Assembly: GCA_013398295.1 (NCBI GenBank)
Contig: VZSF01003931.1
Coordinates: forward strand, 311,211 to 375,210
Direction: 5' to 3'
DNA length: 64,000 nt
From: Chionis minor
Lineage: Eukaryota; Chordata; Aves; Charadriiformes; Chionididae
Shown: one piece after another, positions 1 through 13,579 of the stretch
Numbering within the stretch: position 1 is the first letter of the stretch
Layout of the letters: each line of letters opens with the position of its first letter
Program-made: the position numbers and the translations under genes
The notes under the pieces: generated by a model
Database searches by the model: none
Told to the model about the DNA's origin: nothing
The model's input: the letters and a program-made list of their open reading frames with translations, nothing else

Positions 1-1490
1 CACCTCTGGTTTCCATAATGGGTCTTATTTATTGCTTCTTTAAAGTCCAAGTCATTTTGGTCTGTTTCTCTACCCCAGACTAAATTTCCTTGCTGCTTCA
101 TGCAGAAAAAATGTCTTCTCAGGAGCACAGGGACAGCAGTATTATCTATCCTGTTATGTGTTTGAAGGCGCTTGTTCACAGCAGAGTCAAGGCATTTATG
201 AATGAGAAGAGAAATAGGTGAGTTTTCCAGTCCCTGAAAGTGTCAGAGAGGACAGGGCCTCCCCTAACATGTCTGTGTTGTTTCCTTGTATAAAATAATG
301 TGAGTGAGGAAGAGTTACTGTCAATTATACTATGGCTTAAGACAAAAGCAGTGAGCAATTTCTGGTCCTAAAGGCCTGAGAAAGTAAATGAGGGGCAAAC
401 TGGGTGGGATGGGCCCTGGTAGACTGATAACTTCTGCTAGTTATTTCTGAAAGGTATAGATGGTTTTAAGTGGAAGGATTATTTACATGACTTGTGCTCC
501 AGTGAATGAACTGGGATGAAATTTTAGGTTCTTTTTCATGAAAAAGTCAAAGGGCATTTGCCTCACAGTGCCTTTATGTTGCTTTACCAGTAACTGAAAA
601 CACGCCTCCTCACCCCACTGCCAACCTATAGCTTTTCAGCCACGTGCAGCTCCTGGGATGGTTCAGATGTTTCTCCAGTGCTGTGTCTGCCGTAGCTGAC
701 ACCAAAACTGCTGTGGGGGGAAGCAAGCCAGCAGGGCTTGAGGGGCAGCGTTACACACCATCCAAGAAACATGTTGTACATCCGACTCAGCAAATCCAAA
801 ATGTTTTCTACCTAGAAAACAGTTTTCACCTTTATCTGTGCTCTGTGTCTTGTAGCTCTCAGTTTTTCATATAGGTGTTGGAAGGTTTACTAGCTCCCTA
901 TTGATGCTTTGACAATTACCTATGAGTAATGTAAAAAGAACATTTAGTGGATATTAAAGCACTTGGTTCAATGCCTCTTGAGAGTGTTTAGGCAAGACAG
1001 AGTATATAATGCTAATGTAAAGCTATGAAGATAACAAATAGCAGTAGAAAGAGTAATGCTGTTACCTCTTGCTTCTCATAACTGTAATGGAAGGAATAGT
1101 CATAGGAAACTACAAATCATCAAACTAAAAATTATGATTAAAAATTATCACCTTTGAAACTGGTGCACAATAAACTGGTGGAACTAAGTGACATAAATAC
1201 CACTGAGGGGAAAAAATAACGAGGGATAAATAAAGACTAGTAATGCTGTCTGACATTTATGATTGTCAGGCTGAAGATATGGAGGATAGAATTGTTGTCT
1301 GGCATCGGTAGCTAATAATGGTCTTGAATTAGAAAGTAATTCCTGGGAATGCACTGGTAAACAGTTGTCCACTTGAGGGCTTTTAAAGGCTTTATCTACT
1401 GCTCATCATAATACAGAATGTGAACTTGGACCACAGCCCCATCACATATGGTTATCATTTTTAGAATGATGGAGCATAGGAAGAGTCTGG
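1..1490. other. Non-coding stretch, no recognised gene
   Basis: AT-rich sequence with only short chance reading frames on both strands (longest about 76 codons). I recognise no protein family, RNA gene or transposon here. It ends where the octamer tail of CR1 copy A begins. Confidence 0.6.
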
Positions 1491-2163
1491 AGAATCACAG
1501 AATCATAGAGCATTTTGGGTTGGAAGGGATGTTTAAAGGTCATCTAGTCCACCCTTCCCCTGCAATGAGCAGCAACATCTTCAACTAAACAGGGCTCAGA
1601 GCCCTGTCCAGCCTGACCTTGAATGTATCCAGGGATGGGGCATCTACCACCCCTCTGGGCAACTCGTGCCAGTGTTTCACCACCCTCATTGTAAAAAATT
1701 TCTTCCTTATATGTAGTCCGAATCTCCCCTCTTTTAGTTTAAAGCCATTACTTCTGTTCTATTGCAACAGGCCCTGCTAAACAGTTTGTCCCCATCGTTC
1801 TTACAAGCCCACTTTAAGTACCGAAGGGCCACAGTAAGGTCTCCCCAGAGTCTTCTCTTCTCCAGGCTGAATAACCCCAACTCTTTCAACCTGTCCTCAC
1901 AGGAGAGGTGTTCCATCCCTCTGATTCATGGCCCTCCTCTGGACCTGCTCCAAACGTCCATGTCTTTCCTGTTCTGGGGGCTCCAGAGCTGGACGCCGTA
2001 CTCCAGGTTGGGTCTCACGAGAGCACAGTAGAGGGGTAGAATCATCTCCCTTGACTTGCTGGCCATGCTTCTTCTGATGCAGACCAGGATGCTGTTGGCT
2101 TTCTGGGCTGTGAGGGCACATTGCCAGCCCATGTCCAGCTTTTCATCCACCAGTACCCCCAAA
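1491..2163 (-). mobile_element. CR1 LINE copy A, 5'-truncated, minus strand
   Basis: On the plus strand the element opens with the complement of the CR1 3' tail (AGAATCACAGAATCATAGAG), followed by TTGGAAGGGA and CATCTAGTCCACCC. Read on the minus strand it encodes the end of CR1 ORF2: LVDEKLDMGWQCAL, then ASKSREMILPLYCALVRPNL and [16 protein letters not shown]. The reverse-transcriptase domain is absent, so this is a typical 5'-truncated insertion. The 3' UTR resembles copy E: GAAGATGT, a short G-rich spacer, GTGGACTAGATGACC. Similarity fades near 2163, inside the codons after LVDE. Boundaries are good to about 10 bp. Confidence 0.93.
1734..2163 (-). pseudogene. Broken C-terminal ORF2 remnant in CR1 copy A
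   Basis: Two minus-strand frames each carry half of the expected CR1 ORF2 C-terminus. The first runs LVDEKLDM to LWSPQNRKDMDV. It then goes out of frame exactly where family members continue with a [13 protein letters not shown] stretch, showing an indel near 1950. The second frame resumes with [20 protein letters not shown] down to NRTEVMALN and stops early near 1734, before the usual [11 protein letters not shown] segment. No catalytic residues remain. The copy is dead, and its decay suggests an older insertion than copy F. Confidence 0.8.
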
Positions 2164-5100
2164 ATAAAAGAATTTCTGGTGAAATAAACTCCAGAAATGT
2201 ATAGAACCAGACATCTACCATATGGCATGGCAGGATGTCTCTAGGTAGGGAATCTATCCTGAGGAACCACAGGGGAAGCGTTATGCCCTCTCTGTCTATC
2301 TGAGGAGCAATTTGGGAGACGGGTCACAGCAATTGTGAGTTGAATTGTTTTATGCACCAAGAATTGTGTGCCCTGAGGAAAGGATGTTAAATACAACAGA
2401 TGCGGAGTTCACCACCTTTATCTGGTTGGTCAGAGCATCTTGTTTCCAAGACTGTAAGAAGAACAGCATAGTTTCTGGAGTTTGATTCAATACATTTAAG
2501 AGTAAGGTGGACTATGCAGGTTTTCCAAGTCCTTTGCTATAGGCAGTAAGACTTCATTAAAAAATGTTTTGGGACTGCTGTATCTGCACAATCCATAAAT
2601 GTTGTTTTCAGTTCTGCCCTTGAAATGTGTCCTGTGCAGTGCTGGCAACGTGTTTTTTTCCTGTCAGACACTTAAATGACTTCAGCAATTTTAGACATCT
2701 AAAAACCTGTTCTTTCTAGTAGGATTATCACAGGGGTGTCCTTTAAGATTCAGTTCTCAGAAGGGGCAAACACTGGCTTAAATTTGCGGCTCCAGCAATG
2801 GATTTATAATGCCTGTTTGATAAAAAGGATTTAGCAAACCTGGTCACTGGAGTCTACAAGAGAAGTACAGCTAGGTGGTCTTCCTGCTTCGTTGTAGTGA
2901 ATTAAAAATTACACATGCAATCTCTCAAATATGGACAAGGGACCAAAAGATGTAAACTGTTTAAACAGAACAAATTACTTGTGGGGAGAAACTTCCAGCA
3001 TTAACTACACATTGGAAACTCCTGTGTGGCACACCTCCAAATGCTGCAGTCTCCGTTTTCACCAGCAGTTAGTATGATGACCTTCTGGAGACCTTTCCAG
3101 ATCAATCTTGTTTTGGTGGTGATACTGAAAGAAGGTGACACATTGCTTTCTATTCTGCTCCACCATTGCTTGGTGCTTATTTCCATAAACAGATTGTCTT
3201 TTTAGAATTCTCTGTGCATGGATATTTTCCTTTTAATCAAAATTAAATTTTAGTCATTCGTTATTAATAGAGAGGTTTGAAAAAGTTTGTCTGTTTTTAA
3301 TTTACAAATAGTAAATCAGATTAAGCTCTATATTTGGTTTCTTTCTTCCCCTAGCTCCTTTCCAGGCTGAGTATCCTTCAGTTTGGGATTTTTTTTTTTT
3401 CCTTAAGAACATGCAGTGCACCTGTCAGGAAATACATGTATCTGTGTGTATGTATAAATAAAGTAGTACATTTCCAGCATACTGTATTGAAAAATAATAT
3501 GATTTCTGCAAGAAATAACATTCTGTTCTGAGAAGTTATTTGAGTTGACCTAACTTCGTAGTTGCACCATCATGTGTGTTGCTGCTTTCCTCAACACTGG
3601 CTACAACAATATTTATGGAGTGGAATGAACTGTTGAAGCCCTCCAGAAGTTCTTCAAGCCCCCTTGCGATGGGATGATGGTTACTGCTTGACAAGTCAAG
3701 GACTGTGTTAGAGCCAACCAGCACTGAAAATGTTATGCCACATGAATGGCCAGTGACATGTAAGTTGCCACTGATATAACTAGACATTTTATTAATCGTC
3801 ATCCAGATATTCCGAACACTAACTTCGACATTAAGATGTGGGAATATAAATACTTGGATTTGTTAAATTTTGAATATAAAGATTAATGTCAGTATGGCAA
3901 AGCAGCACTGGCTTGCCTTAAAGATCTCTGTGCAAAGTGTACCGTACAGGGTGGAATAAGACTGGCCCCCTTGGAAATTCTAGTTCCTTTTAACATAGCA
4001 GTAAGAAAATGTCTTCTAGAAGCATCTCTTAAGGTGAAAGCCTTTATTTGAATGAGATTCTTACAGTAGTATACAAGCAGCAAAAATTAGATCCAAGCCT
4101 ATATTTATGCAAGATTTTGTTTCTGACGATTTATAGTTTTCAGAAAAAGATAAGCACTTGGCACTGTTCAAATATTTAAACTAGGACTTGTGACCTTTTG
4201 GGGACGCTTCTGGTAGGGAAGGTGAAGAAAAATTACAAGTTTGTAGCTTTAGTTTCAAGGTTTTGCTAATTAATTTTAACTGCTGCATATTCCTCTTTTA
4301 AAAAAAAAAAACAACCAGTGGAATTCATCATCTGCGTGCTGTTCACCGCAATAGCATCTTCTGACTGCCACTGTGTAGATCTACCTTCATGTTATAAAGA
4401 CAGCTACTCCTTGCTGGCACCGATTTGAATTAAAAAGGTACATCCTTCATGGGTTTGGTTTCTGTTGAACACCTATGTGATTGTGTACAAAACCTTTAAA
4501 ATCTTTTCCATTTCAGTAAGACATACCTGGTTTTATTTTTTAACTAAAATAGGAAAGGCACGAGAGAAGCTTAAATAAAGTGGAACAAAACCATGTAAAT
4601 GGGTTCTGAACTCTGCAAAAGAGCAAGTATCTTTGCCAGCGTGGTCAGTGGCATTGCTGTTCCATGTTGTGACAAAACCAGGACCTTTTCTCACTGTGAC
4701 TCAGCCCCAAAGTAATGCATCAAAATTGTATTACTCCAAATAACATCGCTTCTAGAGATAAAATTTTAAAAAAATCTCACTAGAAATCTAATCTGCCCTT
4801 GTTTTTAGGTGCACAACACATTTCTCTGCAGTAGGACCCCACGAGAGAGCACAATGTAATTGTAGCATGATTTTAATAATTTTTGAGTATTTAGGGTTCA
4901 ATTTATTGTGACAAACTGAAGAAATGCAATTCTAATTTAAAAAAATCCTCCTTTCAGATGCTGATGCATGTTTAAATTTGCCGTTAGATTGTCCATGCTG
5001 TTAAATACTTCAAAACACGTTTTTTTGATTAGTCTTGTCTTTTTTGTTTTCTAATGAGAGAACAAATGCTTATAAAATTTGATAAACAATTGCCTATGAC

Positions 5101-6967
5101 TACAGAAAACTACAGTGCATAAAGGTGGCATTCATATTTTCTTGATGTTTAACCCTGTCAGATCATTTTTGTGTCTTTTGTACTTCTGAATATGTTAAAT
5201 GAAAATACTGATGCTTGTCTTTTTCTAAAGTGCTTTGATATTGCTGATGGAAAGCCCTGTATGAAAGCTTGATATTAATGTCATTATGTACTCATGCATC
5301 ATGGAAGGTACTGCCAGTTTTGATTATTACTGGGTGATATTCAGCTTCACTCTGAGGACACTGTAGTCATGATTTTATTTATAAATATTTGTACAGCAGA
5401 TAATATCAGCCTGCTTTCATTAAGACCTTTTTTTGATTTAATGAGCCTAAGGCAAAATATATTGACTTTTCTATGCCATTAATTACTGTAAGTTTAAAAT
5501 ACATTAATGAATACTGTTCGTGAGCAAAAGTTTGTGTTTGTTGATGAGTTACATGCATTTATGGTAGCGTAGGTTACTTCCTGTGCCTCACTTTGCTACT
5601 TTGTTTTTCTGGAGGTGAAAATTCAGAAATCTTGAGTCATTTCTCCAGAGGTGCATTTTGTCATCTTAACAAGGTTTTCATTACACTTAGGCTTTTGATT
5701 CATTTGCTGACTTTGGTTTATTCTCCCATTTTTCATAGGCTGGGGCTGAACCACATTTTTTCATCTGAATTATTCTCATGCTTTTGGGGTATTTGATATC
5801 TGAGTTCTGTAAATCACTCCACCCACTTTATAAGGACAAGTAAGTTCAGAGCTTCAGAGTGTGTAGTTTTCATATGCAAAAATGTAGTTAAAATCTTTTC
5901 CATATTTCTTAGGCACTTGCTAGATTTCAGTAACGGGTCTTTTTTTTTTTTAATATCAGGTTCTTATCGCTTATTTTATTCCTCCTTTTGCCTCATATAG
6001 TTAAATTGTACTGATTTAATAATTCCAAAAACTGCAGTGACAAACCTGTCAATAGAAGTTATTGAACAAGTACTAAATAAAGTCACTTTGTCCATTGCTA
6101 ATAGTAAACATTCAGGGCAAGACTGACTACTTTTTTTAGTTCACCTTTTTGTTAAAACAGATAAAAGGTTATTTTCATCTCTGGTGTTTGCTGGCTGATC
6201 ACTGTGTTCCATGTCAGAGAGAGGCTTGAATAATCTCTTTGAAGGCAGTATTGAGGCAGAGAATTAGCATTCTCTCCAGATGGACTCCACTGCACACAGG
6301 TTAGTTCCTCATTTGTCGTGGCAGTGTTTTCATTAGGTTGGCTGAAAAACTGCCCTTCTCTCCTTCAGAATGCAAAATAAGCAGGCCATAGAGGGAAATA
6401 AAATTATAGAAATAAATTTTAGAAAATGTGTCTCAAATAACCACGGAAGCATTGGTATTTAGTCTTACACAAGTTTTAATAGTTTGCATGGGCATACGTG
6501 AAACCATTTCAGACACGTTGAGCTTTCTTACATTTAAATGAAGACAGCATGTGGCTCACCAGTTTGAAATAAGACTGCTCTCGCTGGACCAAATTTAAAC
6601 TTTACTTCTGAACATGTAGAATCAAAAATGCAGATGGTTGAGTTCAGAGATTCCAAACATGATGTTGCAGGTGTGCCTACCAATGGAGATGCTCCCTGTT
6701 ATTTTGGAAATTGCATGCTGCAGCTAATTTTTCCTTGCATCTTTCAAGCTTAGACTTCTTACCTTTAAGATTTGTATTACAGTTTATCGAAGTTTCTTCA
6801 GTTCTTACAGAGTGTCTTACGAGGTGTTTCCCACTAAAGTAGTAGACCTGCTGGTCCCAAATTCTGTATCAGTATCTCTAAATGGTTTGAGAGTCAAGAT
6901 GTGTATTATGTAAGATGCCTACACTTTCAACAGTTCTTCACCTCTTTAGACGTGCAGGAAGGTACAG

Positions 6968-7010
6968 TGTGTATGTGCATATATGTGTATACACACACAC
7001 ACACACACAC
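6968..7010. repeat. Compound GT/AT/AC microsatellite
   Basis: A degenerate alternating purine-pyrimidine run (GTATGTGCATATATGTGTAT) leads into ten perfect AC units at 6991-7010, followed by an A run. Length polymorphism is expected in such tracts. The strict purine-pyrimidine alternation could favour Z-DNA. Confidence 0.9.
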
Positions 7011-9075
7011 AAAAAAGTAAATAATAAAGCTGTAGTATTTGGTGGCACAACAGTAGTTTAAACTTTCATTGCAAAATACTAACTTCACTCTTATGTTTTA
7101 TATGATAGCAATACCGCAATTGTGGATTTTTGTAAATAAAAGATGACCAAAGTATGGAGACTGTTGCAAAAATGTGCCCCTCTGAATACGAAACTGACAA
7201 TATCCTTATTTAGCCAACCTACACTTATAAAGTTCAGTTAGAATATTCCATTTCATTAATTTTATTGTATTTTTTTTGTTTGAAAATGAATACTGTACAT
7301 ACAGAAAAAAGTACAAAGAACCATAATAAGAATGACAGATGACTAAGGAAGATCAGATAAAATAAGAAATTTGTAGTGTTTACATTTATTTGGAAAGACT
7401 TATCTGAAAATTAGTCTTGCTGCCAAACTGTTACTTGCGATGCTTCCAGAGTTCTTATTTTCAGTAAAACAATTATTTGCTAGAAGTCCAATAAAGTAAT
7501 ATTATTCCGTTATCATTAGGAAAAAAATTCATCTTGGTCTAGCCTATGCCTTGGACCTGTTCAAACAAAACTAGATCTCTATTACATGCTGGATTTTAAT
7601 AGCATAAATACTTCAGACTTCTAAATTACATAAATAGTGCAGGCAATTTTCAGCCGTGGAAATAACTCTTACATGCAGCTGGTGTATATGAAGAAGCTGT
7701 TTATTTTGGGTGATAAAATTCCCATAATGGAGAAAAAATTACTGTTTTGCTGGCCTATTTTTAAACTGCCGATCAATTCTCTTTGCACAGTAAAAATATG
7801 GTTTAGTTTCACATTTACGATGGGTTTTGATCAGTCTCTTCAAGCTCTCTGACATTACTGTTTCATTCTTTTGGGAGTCACCTGTATGGTTTAATATTTT
7901 TGCCTTTTATTTAGCCAGTTTTTGGTTTAGGATCATAACAAAACTGATGCCCCAGAAGTGTGAGATTCAGTATTGGAGGCTGAATAACGCTTGGCCTTTG
8001 CTGCCAGGTAGTTCTGCCCCAGCCGTGACAGCAGCACTGGAAATGGGGACCAAGAGCTGCCATGGAAAACTTCACAAGACCTCATGTTCTTTCCTCCGTC
8101 TTAAGAGGAACAAACCTGACAGATAATCCACTTTTATTTTAAAAAAAAGCTGCCTTAGATATCTTAAAATCTGCTGTTCTGATGTTGCTCTGGAATGAAA
8201 CCCAAGCACGCTCTGCTGTCCTTGGTAAGGCTTTATTTGTGCTTACGTCCAAGTATTTGATTGCTTTATCTATGCTGTCTGAGGAAGTAATCCATCTCCT
8301 GTATACAAATATGTGAAGAATTAATAATTTTACAGTAAGAAAATATGTCTGATCACACGTTTTAAATATCTCACAAGATACCAGAGGGTTTGCATTTAAT
8401 AACAGTCTATTCTAAAGCCTGGTGGCTTCCCCAAGTAATTTCTTAGCTGAGACGCGCCAGCTCTGTCTGTGCGGGAAGCACACTCCAGGGCCTGCAATCA
8501 GCGCCCTATCTGCTAGGTAAAACCCGGTAATTCTGGCATTGGTTGAATGCTGTCCAGTTCTTTATCACTGAAGAAATGACTGCACCAGCAGTTACAAAGG
8601 AAAACCTACTGAATTAGAAGCTTTTGGTATCTAGAAAAAAAAATTGCTGGTCATTGTATCTTTTCATCATAAATTGCCATTTGCACTTTCCTGAGGTCTC
8701 CAAAGGACAGGTTATTGTAAAGACCTTTTGGACCATACTAAAATGGAAGAGGATCTTTATTTTTTTTTTGAGCCAACTAAGTCGTTGGACAGGTGTTGTC
8801 AAAGAGTATGTTTGGCTGCAAGTCATGTTCCAGGCTGTGGCTTTTGTGAATGCTAAGGCGAGTAAACAATCAAATACTCCAGACGCATAGAGAAGACTGA
8901 AACAGGACGGAAAAGAAGGTCTGAGACATGAATTCCCAAAGAGCTTAAGGAATGCTTCAGCTAAGGTTCACTGGATTTTCTTTTAGCAGGCAGTAACCAA
9001 ATATTGCTTTTAAAACCTCATATGAAAAGAAAAAAACATGTTAAAAAAATGGAAAGAGCTTTGATTTTATATAAT

Positions 9076-9101
9076 TGTGTGTGTGTGTGTGTATGTATGT
9101 A
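9076..9101. repeat. TG plus ATGT compound microsatellite
   Basis: About eight TG units (9076-9092) run into two ATGT units. There is no associated gene. Confidence 0.88.
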
Positions 9102-12100
9102 TTTTCATGTTTAATGTGCTTAGTCACAACTGATCATCACACAGTTTGTAGTGGGTTTCTTGACTTTTGAAAGTATAGCCTTCAGCGTGTTATGTAGTCT
9201 GTAGAAATACCATGTGAATGCTGCATAAAATTCAAATACTGCAGCATTACAGTCACAAGATTTATACAGCTGAGCGGTGCTGGGCTGCTATGTATAATTT
9301 GACTGATTTCTCATTTTTCTTCTAATATTTCTCTTTTAATTTTGGCTTGACATGTTAAAGCCATGCAAGATAGCATGGTTGTCGTTTATATTTGCAGGCT
9401 GCATAGTCCAAGTATTTCTATCTTAGTTTGAATCTTTCAGCATCTCTGTGTCGTCAGGTCCTTGAATAAGGCTATCTAGTTGCTTTTCAAGGGATAGGAT
9501 CAACACCAACATGTTTGTGCGCTTTTTTTTTTTGGTTGCTTGTGCTTCTTTCCCTTTCTTCAGTGTGCTTAGGAAGAAGAATGAAACACCAAATATAGGC
9601 CAAACTTTCTGTGTTGAAAATATAGCCTATCATGCAGTGAGAAAGAAATTGTCCATTTAAAGGCATAACTAGGATAAGCAGTATTCTGAAAAGCATGACC
9701 CATAGTTGGGTCCACATATGGTATTTTAAATGAACGTTTTTTCTCTAATGCAATTGAAATTACCAAAAACAAAGCAAGACTAAAACATAAATGATAGATA
9801 ATACTATCTAAACCATAGATAATACTAAATAATAAAAGCTTTACAGCAGTGTCATATTAGAAGGTAGGAAAGTGGAAGCAGTTGCAATCCTGAAAGGTTG
9901 CACTTGATACAATAAACCCTTCTCTCTAAGAGAGATTCTTCCTTTTAAGCATGGCATCATTTACATGTTTTTCCTGCTGTTTTATATGATTTTTTTTTTT
10001 AAACCAACATCAGTAGTCTTTTAATAGCATTCTTGTAGCGCATCTGGAGTACTTTAGGGCACTGGTAGTCACTGTGTGACAGCTGTCATCCCGAGTTGCC
10101 TGGTGAGGAGGGCAGCAGGCTGTGAATGCAGAGGTGGTGCCGTTCCCACCTGCACTGCAGTCTGTTTGTAACTTCAAGCATGTTATTTTAGTTTAGTTCT
10201 TTATATTTCAGGTCCTAGATACAAACATATAACTTCCTCTGTATATAAGTAAGGATAATAAGGGCTTAGGACATATAATAGAAGAGGTATGTGCTGATCA
10301 TTCCTTACTTAGATAAAGTTAATATTTAAAACAATGATTGTATAGTAAGTTGTATACTTATAACCTCTGTACACTGACGAGATTCTGTTAGGATGAGGGT
10401 GCAAACTACTGTTCAGAGATGTCTTTATGCCCGTCATCTGCAATGAAACACCATAAGATACTTGGATATAGCTATACTGTCCAAGTAAATCAGCCCCTTT
10501 GAGAAACAGTGTATGTATGTAGGTTAGCTTGGCATGGTGCCACGCTAGCCCAGCTCTCCTGTCTGCGACTTGAGCTATTGCATGCTTATATTCTGCACTG
10601 ATAGCCTCTCACAGAGCTGTAGTAGCCTGTGGAGAGCTAACAGGACCCGCATGGACAACATGCTGCGTCCTGAGGTTTTCATTTACTCTTGAGGCACCGC
10701 TGGATCGTGGCTCACAGATGCGTGAATAGTTGTGTTGGGGTGCCTAAGTTATGCAGTCCACTTAGTGTACATAGCCCATCTGGATGGCATGACCACACTT
10801 TTCTGTTACAGTATGATAAAGGAGCTTGGATACTGTGCTGTCTAAATGATTTATCAGTCAGATTCATCAGAACCACATCTTGTAGTAGGCACTGTTGTAG
10901 GCACCGTGGCGAGAGATGTGAAAATGATCCCTGCCCTGCTGGTTGTCCGGTGCAACAGAGTGGTAGCAACAGAGGTGGAAGGGGCTGCGGTGTGGAAGTG
11001 GCGTGTGAGTTGGCAAATGTGATGATCTTCCTGTAGACTATACTGAGTGTCCAAAGAAGATGACATGCTCAGACCATGAATGTGTAAAAAGAAAGAGAGG
11101 AAAAATAGGTTTATGGGAAAATTAAACTGGGCACCGGAGGACCAAGGAATCTAGAGAAAATGGTGCTTGTAGCAGAGAAGGAATAGTTGCAAAAGCAGTC
11201 TTGCTTTATGCTGCGTATCTTTCTTTTCTGCTACTTTATTTTTGTTCAATACGATACAAAATTAATCACATACAGATCATCGTTTTACTTGTCCTTAAAC
11301 CTTGCACTCTGTAGAATGAATTAAAAACCCACAGATTTTTAAAAGGGTGCACTAATATCAATATGCACTTATTACTCCATGTGATGAGGCCAGAATCACT
11401 CCTTTCGAGAGATAAGTTTTTTAATAAATGCAGCTGATAGTATAGGAGGTAGGTATGAAAATCAGAGTAAGTCTGTAATTAGGTAAGAGATGGATATATT
11501 GCAAAAGTCTATCTAGAAGATAGATATAAAATAAAGCAGACATTTTGAACTCCATTATGTACCTGTGGTAATGTCAAATAGCTCAGCAATGTCCTTTTAA
11601 AAAGGCCATTTCTATACTGCCAAGTTCAATAAGATACAAGTATTTTCTGAGTCAGAATGCTGACAACTCTTTCAGAAACGCGTATCCTAAAAATGACTGA
11701 GAGTTAATTAGGCACAATACCTTAGAAATATATATATTCTTGTTCAAACAAATGTTTGTTACCATGTGCAGTCGTCTGCAGCAATCTTTATGTGTGGAAT
11801 GAAATCATGCAGGCAATTTTACCCTGCAATCGTACCGCAGCTTGTTCTGGCCATGGTGAAGAGAAGAAGCACTAGCTATGATTTCCATCTCATCTTCGTA
11901 GTCCCGGCTGATGGACTTAAATGCTGAGCAGGCTTAGAAACAAAATATTTTTTCTTAAGTTGGGCAAAATAAACATTTTCCCATGTTTTTTCAGAATCCA
12001 CATACTCAGTTGGCAGTGGCTACTCACTCTTCAGTGCTGATGATACTTAGAGCATGTTGTACACCTCATAACTTACAAAGTCCGCACTGTGCCCCTGTAG

Positions 12101-12587
12101 TGTACACAGTACGCTCTGGCCTCAGTAGACTCCACCACATACGTCTAGTTGTGTATAGCTAGTGCAGGTTATCTGCAACAGGGGCGTTCTCGGAGGCATC
12201 TTGGTTTGAGTGGGAGCAACTACATTGCCTGAGCTGTCTACCTCTTACGAGTAGGATGCTATTGTCTAGACACAGGGACACAAGATACTGGAGCCCTGTG
12301 GAAAACTAGATGGTTTTAAGAGATATTTCTTAGAGTTTGCATTAATTAAAAAGTTTCTGCTTTAGTAAGGAGCATAACAAAAAGTTTATTTTCTTCTTGG
12401 CAGGCTTTCAGTTAGTCTTCGCATAAATTCAGTTCGCTGTGCTTTTTTTTTTTTCTTTGAAAAAGCCTTTTATAACCAAACTGACAGGATGTATTTTTAG
12501 ATTATGTTGTCAGAATGTAAAGTGTAATATTTACTTTGATGAACAATCAGAAATAAAAGCATATTAATATCAAGTGTTGCGTGCCAT

Positions 12588-12631
12588 CCCCTGTCCCCTG
12601 TCTGTCACCCCCCACCCCACCATCCACCCCC
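12588..12631 (-). other. G-rich tract, G-quadruplex candidate on minus strand
   Basis: On the plus strand five C-runs of 4, 4, 6, 4 and 5 bases lie at 12588-12591, 12595-12598, 12608-12613, 12615-12618 and 12627-12631. They are separated by loops of 3, 9, 1 and 8 bases. The minus strand therefore has five runs of at least four G. Two loops exceed the strict 7-nt limit, so this is an extended-loop quadruplex candidate, not a canonical one. Folding is inferred. Confidence 0.5.
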
Positions 12632-13563
12632 GGTATTTTTGGCAGAAATGGCTGATAGCTGTCATGTTATTATACAGAATCTCATTACAGGAAAATATGT
12701 CTTCTAATAAGATATTGCAGATTTGAATGAAAAGATATGGAAAAAATGACAGATGTTAAAATATAGCTTAGCTTTTTAAAGCTAGGTAGGCTTCCTCTGC
12801 CTTAGTAGAGGAAAATTAAAACAAAAATAGTGGAAATAAATTTTCCTCCATTTCAAGATGAACGTATGTACACAGGCCAATTGTTTAAATTGTTTCTGCT
12901 TTTAAAGAGCATATGAAGGTTAATCCTGGAGACATGAGCAGCCTGTGGATTCTAGCAGGTCGTACAGGTCACTGTAGGTGAGAAACCGATGGTGTGAAGT
13001 GCAGTAAGCTGATGATTCTTTCTTTCCTCCTTGCCTCTCCCAAACTTGGTGATATGCTTTGAAAAAATGACAGCATGGTCCAGTGGATTTCATTTTTATG
13101 TGTGCATTCATCTGCAGTGACAGTGAGGAGCCAAGCATCCTTTTCATCATGTAATTTCAAGGTCTTTAATACCAATGGAGGAAAAGGAAATCTTCTCTTG
13201 CTCACATTTTCATTCCTGTAGGCTCTGGTGTAGTTGTACTGTAATAAAACTGTCATACAACTGCCAGAACCAGCCCTGCGATTCAGCCTGTTCATGTGTA
13301 TAATGTATATTTTGTCAGGGCTAGTTTAGGCAATGTTATCAAATGTCCTGCTATAAAAAAGCTTGTCATTGTGGAAGCACAAGATGACTGTAAGAGTGCT
13401 GAAGTAGCACTTGCGACTCTAGAGAGCAATCAAAAATAGTTCCGATGCCAAAGAGTTTGTCCCAGTTTGATTTGAAAGGGAAATGGTGGAAGAAGGACCT
13501 TAATCCCTCAAGTGTGATTCAGCGTCGCTGTGCCTATGTTTGGCATGATTTGGGACTCAGGTG

Positions 13564-13579
13564 GTGTGTGTGTGTGTGT
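13564..13579. repeat. GT dinucleotide run
   Basis: Eight GT units in an otherwise moderately GC-rich patch. Confidence 0.85.

Noticed and set aside
10689..11066. 115-codon plus-strand frame rich in Cys and Arg
   Set aside because: Overlapping antisense frames of similar length and no recognisable cysteine spacing or domain point to chance.
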